Assembly: GCA_964621615.1 (NCBI GenBank)
Contig: CAZUMW010000029.1
Span: 1-57,834, forward strand
Reading direction: 5' to 3'
Source: CAZUMW01 sp964621615
GTDB lineage: Bacteria; Desulfobacterota; WTBG01; CAIYCZ01; CAIRTM01
Length of the DNA stretch: 57,834 nucleotides
Each line of letters begins with the position of its first letter. The first letter of the stretch is position 1. The notes under the pieces were generated by a model. That model was not told where the DNA came from. It worked only from the letters and a program-made list of their open reading frames with translations, and did no database searches. Positions 27,177-34,558 of this stretch are shown piece by piece. The translations under genes were made by a program, and so were the position numbers.

Positions 27177-28577
27177 CTATACGGCCAGCGTCATCATCGG
27201 ATCTTCCATATACTGCTTCAGCGTCTGCATAAACCTCCCGGCCTCTGCCCCGTCTATGGTGCGGTGATCATAGGTAAGCGACAGGTTCATCATGGGCCGT
27301 ATCACAATCTCGCCGTCAACAACCACGGGCTTGTCCTTTATGACACCGACGCCCAGTATGGCGTTTTCCGGCTGATTGATAATAGCCGTAAACGTATCGG
27401 TGCCGAACATGCCCATAGCGGAAACCGTAAACGTACCGCCGGTCATGAGATCAGGGCCGAGCTTGCCGGTTTTGCCTTTATCGATCATATCCACCCGGTC
27501 CTTGGCAATCTCGATAATGCTCTTTTTGTCGGTTGACTTAATAACCGGCACGACAAGCCCGGTTTTGATCGCCATGGCCATACCGACGTTGATTTCATCC
27601 TGATACAGAATGCCCTGCCCCTCGATCCAGCGCGTGTTGACAATCGGGTGCTGGCGGAGCGCCATTGCGGTAAGCTTGAGCATGAAATCGGTAATGGTGA
27701 CGCGCACACCGTGTTTTTTCTCAGCTGTTTTCAAAAGCTTCTGACGAAAATCCTGAATAGTAGTGGCATCTATTTCATAGGTCATATAGGCCATTGCCGC
27801 TTCGTTGCAGCTTTGAAGCATTTTGCGCGCGATTACTTTCCGCATGCCGGTAAGCTTCTCAAGACGGTCATTGGGGCCCATGCCGGGGACTTCTGCGGGC
27901 GCTTCCTTTTTCTCCTGAGCAGCAGCCGGAGCCTTCTGTGCAGAAAGAGCCTGCTCGACATCCTCCTTGGTTATTTTACCGCCGGGCCCTGTCCCGGAAA
28001 TAGCTGACAGATCAAGATTGTGCTCTTTGGCCATTTTTTGCGCCACAGGCGTTATGCGCACTTTCGTTGCTTCCTGATACGCCAGGACATCGCGCTTGAC
28101 AACACGGCCGTCAGGGCCGGTGCCGGGGACAAGGGCTATATCGATACCCGCCTCTGAAGCAAGCTTTCTGGCCAGCGGGGAGCTTTTTACGCGCTCGCCC
28201 GGCGCGCGTGCAGGCGCGGGGGGCTGTGCAGCTGCAGGAGCGGGAGCTGTTTCACCGGCAGGGGCCGGGGCAGCTTCCTGGGCAGGTGCGGCCGCTGCGG
28301 CAGGGGCACCCCCCTCAGCAGCCACTTTGTCGAGCTCGGCCTTGTCAGCCGCTATAACGCCGATAAGCTCAGCCACAGGAACTTCAGCATCCTGCGGCAC
28401 AATGATATGAAGCAGGCCCGTTCCGGGCGATTCCACTTCATAGGTAATTTTCTCTGTCTCGACGATCAGCAGAATTTCCCCCTGCTGAACCTCTTCACCT
28501 TCGCCCTTTTTCCACTCCACAATCCTGCCTGTTTCCATGGTGAGGCCGAGCTTGGGCATGGTTACATTTGTTGCCAT
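27177..28577 (-). CDS. Dihydrolipoamide acyltransferase (E2) of 2-oxoacid dehydrogenase complex
   Basis: 466 residues: lipoyl domain (1-80, modified lysine in ETEKITYEVE), Ala/Pro-rich linker, two E3-binding-type segments (SSPLARKLASEAGIDIALV and ITPVAQKMAKEHNLDLSAI), and an acyltransferase domain ending with the active site LTYDHRTIDGAEAGRFM. The DHRTIDG motif is complete. It forms the core of the complex and transfers the acyl group from lipoate to CoA. Whether the substrate is pyruvate, acetoin or a branched-chain oxoacid cannot be read directly. AGGAG lies before the ATG. Confidence 0.93.
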   Translation of the reverse strand: MATNVTMPKLGLTMETGRIVEWKKGEGEEVQQGEILLIVETEKITYEVESPGTGLLHIIVPQDAEVPVAELIGVIAADKAELDKVAAEGGAPAAAAAPAQEAAPAPAGETAPAPAAAQPPAPARAPGERVKSSPLARKLASEAGIDIALVPGTGPDGRVVKRDVLAYQEATKVRITPVAQKMAKEHNLDLSAISGTGPGGKITKEDVEQALSAQKAPAAAQEKKEAPAEVPGMGPNDRLEKLTGMRKVIARKMLQSCNEAAMAYMTYEIDATTIQDFRQKLLKTAEKKHGVRVTITDFMLKLTAMALRQHPIVNTRWIEGQGILYQDEINVGMAMAIKTGLVVPVIKSTDKKSIIEIAKDRVDMIDKGKTGKLGPDLMTGGTFTVSAMGMFGTDTFTAIINQPENAILGVGVIKDKPVVVDGEIVIRPMMNLSLTYDHRTIDGAEAGRFMQTLKQYMEDPMMTLAV

Positions 28578-28628
28578 ATATACTCCTTTCCTGTTAACTT
28601 CTCATTCACGCACTGCAGTTGCAGGCTG

Positions 28629-29612
28629 TTATCCGATGAGCTCCTTTACTGCTGCGGTCAGCTTGTCAGCATCCGGCAGATAATGTTTCTCAAGCTGCGG
28701 CTGAAACGCAATATGCGTAAACGGAGCGGCAACGCGGGCAACCGGAGCATCAAGCCAGTCAAACATTTCTTCCTGAACCGCGGCAGCAACCTCTGCACCT
28801 ACGCCCATAACCTTCTTTGCTTCATGGATAATAGCAAGGCGGTTTGTTTTCTTAACCGATTCATAAATGGTCTCCATATCAAGCGGGTTGACCGTCAGAA
28901 GATCGATCAGCTCAGGGCTGACGCCCTCCTCTTTCAGCTTGGCAACCGCTTTTTCAGCTTCCGCGCGCATGCGGCCGATGGTGACGATGGTCACATCGTT
29001 TCCTTCCTCAACGACCTCTGCTTTGCCGATCGGAGTCAGCACCTCGCCTTCGGGCATAGCCATCTTCAGACGGTAGGATGACAGCGGCTCAACGTAGAGC
29101 ACCGGATTGTCATCCCTGATAGCTGACTTCATGAGCCCTTTTGCAGTAACCGGGTTGCTGGGCATAACCACCTTCATGCCAGGCATATGCGCAAACCAGG
29201 CCTCAAGTGATGAGGAGTGATGCGGTCCAGCGCCGAATCCGCCTGCGGTCATCGCGCGCACAACCATCGGCACTTTAACCTGGCCGCCGAACATCCAGCG
29301 CATCTTTGATGCCTGGTTGTAAAACTCTTCGACTGTCAGGGTAATAAAGTTCATGAACATGATTTCAGCAACCGGGCGCAGACCCGATGCTGCAGCGCCG
29401 CAGCACAGGCCCACAATCGCGCCTTCGCTAATGGGTGTATCAACGGCGCGCTCAGGCCCGAACTCATCTATGAGCCCCCTGGTCACGCCGAAGGGGCCCC
29501 CGGGCTTACCGACATCTTCACCAATAATAAACACATTCGGATCACGCCGCATTTCCTCTGCGATTCCGTGATTGATTGCCCACTGAAAATTCAACGGTTT
29601 TTGTTCTGCCAT
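28629..29612 (-). CDS. 2-oxoacid dehydrogenase E1 component, beta subunit
   Basis: 327 residues, the transketolase-like beta subunit of a heterotetrameric thiamine-diphosphate E1. Recognisable blocks: FIIGEDVGKPGGPFGVTRGL, DTPISEGAIVGLCCGAAASG, and the C-terminal ATP-free fold ending HYLPDADKLTAAVKELIG. The similarity is closest, by eye, to the acetoin/pyruvate AcoB/PdhB group. It lies 72 bases after E1a and 51 bases before E2 in one operon. GGAGGA precedes the ATG. Confidence 0.92.
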   Translation of the reverse strand: MAEQKPLNFQWAINHGIAEEMRRDPNVFIIGEDVGKPGGPFGVTRGLIDEFGPERAVDTPISEGAIVGLCCGAAASGLRPVAEIMFMNFITLTVEEFYNQASKMRWMFGGQVKVPMVVRAMTAGGFGAGPHHSSSLEAWFAHMPGMKVVMPSNPVTAKGLMKSAIRDDNPVLYVEPLSSYRLKMAMPEGEVLTPIGKAEVVEEGNDVTIVTIGRMRAEAEKAVAKLKEEGVSPELIDLLTVNPLDMETIYESVKKTNRLAIIHEAKKVMGVGAEVAAAVQEEMFDWLDAPVARVAAPFTHIAFQPQLEKHYLPDADKLTAAVKELIG

Positions 29613-29684
29613 GTATCTATCCTCCAGTAAACGTGTTATTCTCCTAATTTGACTCGATTAGCATCCAGATCGACATGTATTTCA

Positions 29685-30644
29685 TTATGCGAAAATATCT
29701 TTGTACAGCTCCTCGACATCAGGCTGCGGGCTCTGGCGGGCAAACTCAACCGATTCATCGACCTCTTTCTTCACGCTGTCCTTAATGCTCTTGATCTTTT
29801 TGTCATCGAGCACGCCCTCTTTCTTGAGCTTCTTTTCATACAGCACGATGGGGTCTTTCTTGAGCCATTGCTCAAGCTCGCCCTCAGGGCGGTAATTGCA
29901 GGGGTCACCCTCAAAGTGGCCGTGATGCCGGTATGTTTTGCACTCAAGCAGATACGGCCCCTTGCCGTCGCGGCAGTGCTTTACCGCCTTTGCAATCTCT
30001 TCGTAAACCACTTCGACGTCGTTGCCGTCTATGGTAACGCCGGGTGCGCCGTAGCCGGAAGCACGCTCGGCAACGTTTTCTATAGCTATATGATCAGACT
30101 TGGGGGTCATCTGCGCATACAGGTTTATGCTGCACACAAAAATAAGGGGCAGCTTCAGCGTTGCCGCCATATTGAACGACTCATGAAAAGATCCGGTTCC
30201 GGTAGCGCCCTCGCCGAAAAAGACGGCGGTCACATTGTTTGTCTTGTTATATTTCTGTGCAAAGGCGGTTCCGAGGGCGATGCGCATTCCCTCGCCGACA
30301 ATGCCGTTTGATCCCATGCAGCCGGTTTTCACATCGGCAAAGTGCATCGATCCCGCGCGCCCGCGGCAGCAGCCGGCGATTCGCCCGAAAAGCTCTGCCA
30401 TCATCGGCTTCAGATCGGCGCCTTTGGCGATGATGCAGCCGTGACCGCGGTGCGTTGTGTATATGGCATCTTCTATCCCGAGATTGGCGCAGGTTCCGAC
30501 AGCAACCGCCTCCTCCCCCTGCGACAGGTGAAGAAAGCCGGGCATTTCGCCGCCGGCAAAAATCTTGGTAGTGTCGTCTTCAAAGGTTCTGACACGAACC
30601 ATGCGGGTATACAAATCGATTCTGTTATCCTTGCTTATTTTCAT
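29685..30644 (-). CDS. 2-oxoacid dehydrogenase E1 component, alpha subunit
   Basis: 319 residues, the thiamine-diphosphate binding alpha subunit. MHFADVKTGCMGSNGIVG and GTGSFHESFNMAATLKLPLIF are typical. The thiamine motif reads GEG ... SIN where GDG ... NN is usual, a mild departure. The short length (about 320) fits acetoin/pyruvate-type AcoA/PdhA better than branched-chain E1a of about 400 residues. The phosphorylation-loop-like region (YRHHGHFEGDP) is present. GGAGGAGAG precedes the ATG; a perfect 14-bp hairpin at 30696-30728 separates it from the upstream MaoC gene. Confidence 0.9.
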   Translation of the reverse strand: MKISKDNRIDLYTRMVRVRTFEDDTTKIFAGGEMPGFLHLSQGEEAVAVGTCANLGIEDAIYTTHRGHGCIIAKGADLKPMMAELFGRIAGCCRGRAGSMHFADVKTGCMGSNGIVGEGMRIALGTAFAQKYNKTNNVTAVFFGEGATGTGSFHESFNMAATLKLPLIFVCSINLYAQMTPKSDHIAIENVAERASGYGAPGVTIDGNDVEVVYEEIAKAVKHCRDGKGPYLLECKTYRHHGHFEGDPCNYRPEGELEQWLKKDPIVLYEKKLKKEGVLDDKKIKSIKDSVKKEVDESVEFARQSPQPDVEELYKDIFA

Positions 30645-30695
30645 CTACTCTCCTCCACGCTCATTAAGTTACCATCCGTTTTTCGACCGGTATTT

Positions 30696-30728
30696 AAAAC
30701 CGGAATCTAACCAGTAGATTCCGGTTTT
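30696..30728 (-). terminator. Intercistronic hairpin/attenuator before the E1-alpha gene
   Basis: AAAACCGGAATCTA and TAGATTCCGGTTTT form a perfect 14-bp stem with a five-base loop. With T4 on the minus strand it may partly terminate the MaoC transcript or separate it from the dehydrogenase block. Confidence 0.7.
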
Positions 30729-30767
30729 CCGTTATAATTGCAGTATAAATAACAGCAAAAAAATATA

Positions 30768-31193
30768 TCAGGGCATAACGACGTCGACCGCTCCCTTCAC
30801 GCAGGGCTTTCCGTTCTGATCCTGAATCTGCATATCACAAACGGCAATATTTTTTCCGCCTTCGGATTTTTTTTCTTTCACGACCATATTGCTTGTGATG
30901 GTCATGCCCGGGGTGACCGGGGCGCGAAACTGCAGATCAATGGTTGTCCCCTCAAGGGGCCAGGTTGTTCCCTGTGCCGCACACACCGCCTGCAGCACGG
31001 GCTCGACATTGATGGTACCGTGTGCGATTGTTGAGCCGCCGAACATCTCGTTGCTTTTCATCGCCTCGACATCCACATGAAGGGTGTTGTAATCACCGCA
31101 GATATCGGCATATTGATTTATGAGGTCCTGGGTAACGGTAAGGCTTTTTGCAGGAAGGGTATCACCGACGTTGATGCTTGCGAAATCAGCCAT
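30768..31193 (-). CDS. MaoC-like (R)-specific enoyl-CoA hydratase, catalytic half
   Basis: 141 residues with a single hot-dog domain. YADICGDYNTLHVD matches the hydratase-2 motif GDxNPxH, keeping catalytic Asp and His. It likely hydrates an enoyl-CoA in a beta-oxidation-like step. The neighbour 31224-31700 encodes a second hot-dog protein lacking the His, so the two may form one two-subunit enzyme as in the sterol side-chain hydratases of actinobacteria. AGGAGG lies before the start. Confidence 0.87.
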   Translation of the reverse strand: MADFASINVGDTLPAKSLTVTQDLINQYADICGDYNTLHVDVEAMKSNEMFGGSTIAHGTINVEPVLQAVCAAQGTTWPLEGTTIDLQFRAPVTPGMTITSNMVVKEKKSEGGKNIAVCDMQIQDQNGKPCVKGAVDVVMP

Positions 31194-31223
31194 GGTATTT
31201 CCTCCTTTTTGTCACAAAAGGGT

Positions 31224-31700
31224 TTATTGCATTGTTTTGGGGAGCAGAAAGCTCATCATGATATCGACGACTTTCTCGTCATTCTGATTGGTGGCGTTCA
31301 TGTTGATATACAGAAATTTATTCACTTTTACCTTGCCGTCTTTTTCCTTCTTGATCTCTTTTTTGTCGGCAATGGAAAGCTTTGTCGTAATCGTATCCCC
31401 CACTTTAGCCGGCTTGTGAAACGTTATTCTGTCGCCGGCCCGTACCGCCTGATCAATAAACACCTTTCTGTCCCAGCAAATACGAAGGCCGAAAATATAA
31501 ATCATTCCGACCGGGACATTCTCTGCCCCCTTGTTGGAGTCGCCCATCAGATCCGCAAACTTCTCTACCTCCTCCTTGGTTATCTTGTAGGTACCGCCGC
31601 CGCAGTCCCATCCGGATTCCATCTCTGCAAATGTCAAATCAGGAAGCATTTTATCCGGGCCAAACGATGAAATTAATGCCGTGTTAAACTTTTGTTCCAT
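31224..31700 (-). CDS. MaoC/FAS1-like dehydratase domain protein, non-catalytic half
   Basis: 158 residues of hot-dog fold with GGGTYKITKEEVEKFADLMGD at its start and FHKPAKVGDTITTKLSI further on, as in FAS1-type N-terminal dehydratase domains. In the place of the GDxNPxH motif it has GDSNKGA, so the catalytic His is absent. It probably supports the active subunit encoded 30 bases downstream. The start is set at 31700, which has GAGGAGG upstream; a longer frame to 31733 has no better signal. Confidence 0.8.
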   Translation of the reverse strand: MEQKFNTALISSFGPDKMLPDLTFAEMESGWDCGGGTYKITKEEVEKFADLMGDSNKGAENVPVGMIYIFGLRICWDRKVFIDQAVRAGDRITFHKPAKVGDTITTKLSIADKKEIKKEKDGKVKVNKFLYINMNATNQNDEKVVDIMMSFLLPKTMQ

Positions 31701-31839
31701 GATACCGCCTCCTCTATAAATGTTCGTAGTCACTTATATGTGGTTAGTCATACAGTCGGGAAGAAAAAGCATATTATTTATGATATCGGGAGAGGTCCTG
31801 GATACTGACGTGAATCTTATATATACGCGTTCGCTGAAG

Positions 31840-31881
31840 AAAAACAAAGCAGGCCCTTCCGGGATATCCGGAAGGGCCTGC
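31840..31881 (-). terminator. Intrinsic terminator after the acyl-CoA dehydrogenase gene
   Basis: GCAGGCCCTTCCGG and CCGGAAGGGCCTGC pair around GATAT; on the minus strand the stem is followed by TTTGTTTTTC. It sits 13 bases past the acyl-CoA dehydrogenase stop. Confidence 0.88.
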
Positions 31882-31893
31882 GTAAGACAACAA

Positions 31894-33138
31894 TTAATAT
31901 GACTTTTTCAGGCCGAGCTGCACCTGGCCGATAAAATTCTTGCACATCTCGTTTGTGATCGGCGCAAACACCAGCTGCCGTATATCGCGATAGTATCGCT
32001 GGATATGATATTCCATGGTGAATCCGTAACCGGCGAGAATTCTCATTGCACGGTCCGTGCACCGGAATGCGGCATCCGAGGCATACATTTTCGCCATGCT
32101 CGCTACAACGCCCACGCTGGGGTCGGTGGGGTTGTTTGCCTGCAGCCAGGCTGCCTTGTAGGTAATAAGGCGCGAAAGCTCGATCTCGGTTGCCATGTCT
32201 GCCAGCTGATGCTGTACTGCCTGGAAGCTGCCGATCGTCTTGCCGAATGCATCTCGCTCCTGTGCGTACTGGTTTGCCTCTTCGAGGCACCCCTGCGCCA
32301 GGCCGACACAAATTGCCGCGCAGACAATGCGCTCGTTGTTCAGGGTCGCCAGCAGGTTGTACCAGCCCTTTCCGCGATCGCCGAGCATCTGATCCGCCGT
32401 CAGCTTCACGTCCTCAAAAGACACTTCAAAGGAGGCGAGGATATGGCTTCCGAGCTTTTTGATCTTGTGATAGGTGATGCCTTCGCAAAAGGGCTGATTG
32501 AGAAGATCGCCGTCGATTTCCTGCTTCCCGATATTGTCGCGATCGATCAGGAATATGGTCAGACCGCGGGCCGGCTTTTCAGGAACATCGTCGGTGCGGG
32601 CGATAAAAATATCGGTGTTTGCAGCATGAAGGCCGGTCGTAAATATCTTGGCGCCGTTTGCCAGAAACGTGCCGTCCGGCTGCTCGACTGCGCGGGACTT
32701 AAGAGCGCCCAGGATATCGGTTCCGCCGCCCGGTTCGGTAAGCGACAGCGCAAAGTTCCAGTCCCCGGCAATGAGGGGGGGGAGATATTTCTGCTTCTGC
32801 TCGTCGGTTCCGTAATGCAGGATTGACATACCGCCGAAGCACACGCCTGTCAGATACGCAAGGCCCATCGCGGAAAAGCTGTTTGAGATTTCTTCTGTTA
32901 TCAGGGTTTCATCGACAATATTTCCGCCTGTTCCGCCGAATTCCTCCGGAAAGCAGGCACCGAGGATACCTTCGTTGCCAAGCTTTTTCCAGACTTCCAT
33001 GGGAAAGTGCTGCTCCTCATCCCACTCGGCTATCTTTTCCTTCGGACATTCCTTTTCCTTGAACTTCTTGAGCATATCCAGCATCATTTTCCGCTCTTCG
33101 CTCAAACCAAACGCTGTGGGGATCATTAATTCTGCCAT
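31894..33138 (-). CDS. Acyl-CoA dehydrogenase family protein
   Basis: 414 residues with the full acyl-CoA dehydrogenase fold: FPEEFGGTGGN, FAD/substrate motifs FALSLTEPGGGTD, and the C-terminal RILAGYGFTMEYHIQRYYRD. The usual catalytic Glu of the YEGT motif is missing: the segment reads VFAPITNEM. A Glu is present in LNNERIVCA, the helix that holds the base in isovaleryl- and long-chain acyl-CoA dehydrogenases, so this could be the active residue. It probably oxidises a branched or unusual acyl-CoA with an ETF as acceptor. AAGGAGA precedes the ATG. A terminator separates it from the MaoC pair. Confidence 0.9.
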   Translation of the reverse strand: MAELMIPTAFGLSEERKMMLDMLKKFKEKECPKEKIAEWDEEQHFPMEVWKKLGNEGILGACFPEEFGGTGGNIVDETLITEEISNSFSAMGLAYLTGVCFGGMSILHYGTDEQKQKYLPPLIAGDWNFALSLTEPGGGTDILGALKSRAVEQPDGTFLANGAKIFTTGLHAANTDIFIARTDDVPEKPARGLTIFLIDRDNIGKQEIDGDLLNQPFCEGITYHKIKKLGSHILASFEVSFEDVKLTADQMLGDRGKGWYNLLATLNNERIVCAAICVGLAQGCLEEANQYAQERDAFGKTIGSFQAVQHQLADMATEIELSRLITYKAAWLQANNPTDPSVGVVASMAKMYASDAAFRCTDRAMRILAGYGFTMEYHIQRYYRDIRQLVFAPITNEMCKNFIGQVQLGLKKSY

Positions 33139-33523
33139 ACTGCGTCTCCTTTCTTTCTCATGTTATAGTTAATAAAGACCGTTATGTGCAAGGTAATTTA
33201 CAATCTCCTTTAATGGGCACATAACATGCCAAAAAAGAAAAATATTCCGCAAAATAACGTATGTTTTTTCAGCCAGTTAAAAACAGGCACCACGGATATT
33301 CGCTTAAAGGATCAGCACGCAGTGACAATTTGTCAATAGAGGTGTCTGACAAACCCGGGACGTGACAGATTGACAATACAAAACATGCCTGTTTCATATT
33401 GTCTCCATGCCGGAATACACGTTTAACATAGTGAAAAAACTGATAACACCCCTCATTTTCTTTGTCAAGGAAAATCACTGTCGCGCACCGGCGCGCAAGC
33501 GCCCGCACGTCCCGGATACACGG
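33139..33523. promoter_or_regulatory. Upstream region of the acyl-CoA dehydrogenase with clustered TGACA boxes
   Basis: This 385-base gap holds no convincing gene. It has the palindrome TGACAATTTGTCA at 33323-33335 and further TGACA boxes starting at 33347, 33363 and 33371, spaced 24, 16 and 8 bases. They could be operators for a regulator of the acyl-CoA operon. The spacing is suggestive only. Confidence 0.4.
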
Positions 33524-33841
33524 CTATTTCGTCACCTCGACTATCCAGTCAAGATACTCCTTTGTCCCTTTTTCGATGGGGCAGAAAATTATTTCAGGCA
33601 CTTCATAGCTGTGCATCTCGTTTACCGCTTCGGCAACCTCGTCAAACAGGTCGGCGGTCGTTTTTGCTATACACAGAATCTCACCATCATCACACAGCTC
33701 GCCCTTCCACCAGTACAGGGAGCGGATGCTGCAGCCTATGTTCACGCAGGCGACAAGCTTCTCTCGCACAAGATGGCTCGCAATACGCTCGGCCTCTTCG
33801 GCTGACGTCATGGTCATAAAAACTACTCCGCAGGAAGCCAT
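33524..33841 (-). CDS. cutA: Divalent cation tolerance protein CutA
   Basis: 105 residues of the CutA1 fold: VVFMTMTSAEEAERIASHLV at the start, ACVNIGCSIRSLYWWKGEL in the middle and HSYEVPEIIFCPIEKGTKEYLDW at the end. CutA1 forms trimers and is linked to copper tolerance in E. coli, though its physiological role is uncertain. AAGGAG sits before the ATG. It follows a SPOR-domain gene in the ArgS-SPOR-CutA run. Confidence 0.93.
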   Translation of the reverse strand: MASCGVVFMTMTSAEEAERIASHLVREKLVACVNIGCSIRSLYWWKGELCDDGEILCIAKTTADLFDEVAEAVNEMHSYEVPEIIFCPIEKGTKEYLDWIVEVTK

Positions 33842-33868
33842 TACACACTCCTTTTTGTGGAACTACCG

Positions 33869-34510
33869 TTACCGCGATGTTATAAACGCGGTCATATCCT
33901 CCTCATCTTCCAGCGTCGCGGCAAGCTTCTTCGCTTCTTCCATATCGGTAAACTTGCCGATTCTCACACGGTAGACAGTGCCCTTTCCGGGTATCTTTTT
34001 CTCAACGATATAAGGCTCGTATCCTTTGGCGGCAAGCTTTTCGGAAAACCACTGCGCGTGCTGCATTCCGGCAAATGATCCAAGCTGCACCTTGTACACG
34101 GTATCCCCATGCGCATCATCTTCACGAGAGTCCTGCCTGTACAGCGGTATGTCATCATAGCGGCAGGCAGGCTGCTCCGGCCGGGGGCTTTCTTCATGTA
34201 CAGAGGTTGATGTGGACGGCGGACCAGCCGACTGCCGGTCGTTTTTCTCAAGGAGGGATTTAAAATAGCTTCTGTAAGAATCATCATCGGCCGGCGATCC
34301 CCGGGGAAAAACCTGCTCATCATCCCCGGACGGTGCGGCGGGTGACTCCGGCAGAGGGACTGTAGCGTTGTCGCTGCGGGTCATAAGCTCAACCAGGTAT
34401 GAAAGACCGAACAAAACAGCCGCGGTTATGATGATACCGCCCGCAATAAGGGGAAGGCGCTTAACACCCGCAGCCTGTTTCTTTTTTGAATTGGATGAAC
34501 CGTTAGCCAT
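33869..34510 (-). CDS. SPOR domain protein with N-terminal membrane anchor
   Basis: 213 residues. A short basic N-terminus is followed by one membrane helix (PLIAGGIIITAAVLFGLSYL). Then comes a low-complexity linker rich in Pro, Ser and Asp, and a C-terminal SPOR domain (VYKVQLGSFAGMQHAQWF, then YRVRIGKFTDMEEAKKLAA). SPOR domains bind denuded peptidoglycan glycan strands at the division septum. It lies 48 bases after argS on the same strand, so it may be co-transcribed with it. Confidence 0.88.
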   Translation of the reverse strand: MANGSSNSKKKQAAGVKRLPLIAGGIIITAAVLFGLSYLVELMTRSDNATVPLPESPAAPSGDDEQVFPRGSPADDDSYRSYFKSLLEKNDRQSAGPPSTSTSVHEESPRPEQPACRYDDIPLYRQDSREDDAHGDTVYKVQLGSFAGMQHAQWFSEKLAAKGYEPYIVEKKIPGKGTVYRVRIGKFTDMEEAKKLAATLEDEEDMTAFITSR

Positions 34511-34558
34511 ACCCGTGAACCTGCTGATGCCTCAAACCGGGCGCGTATGAGGACAGCG

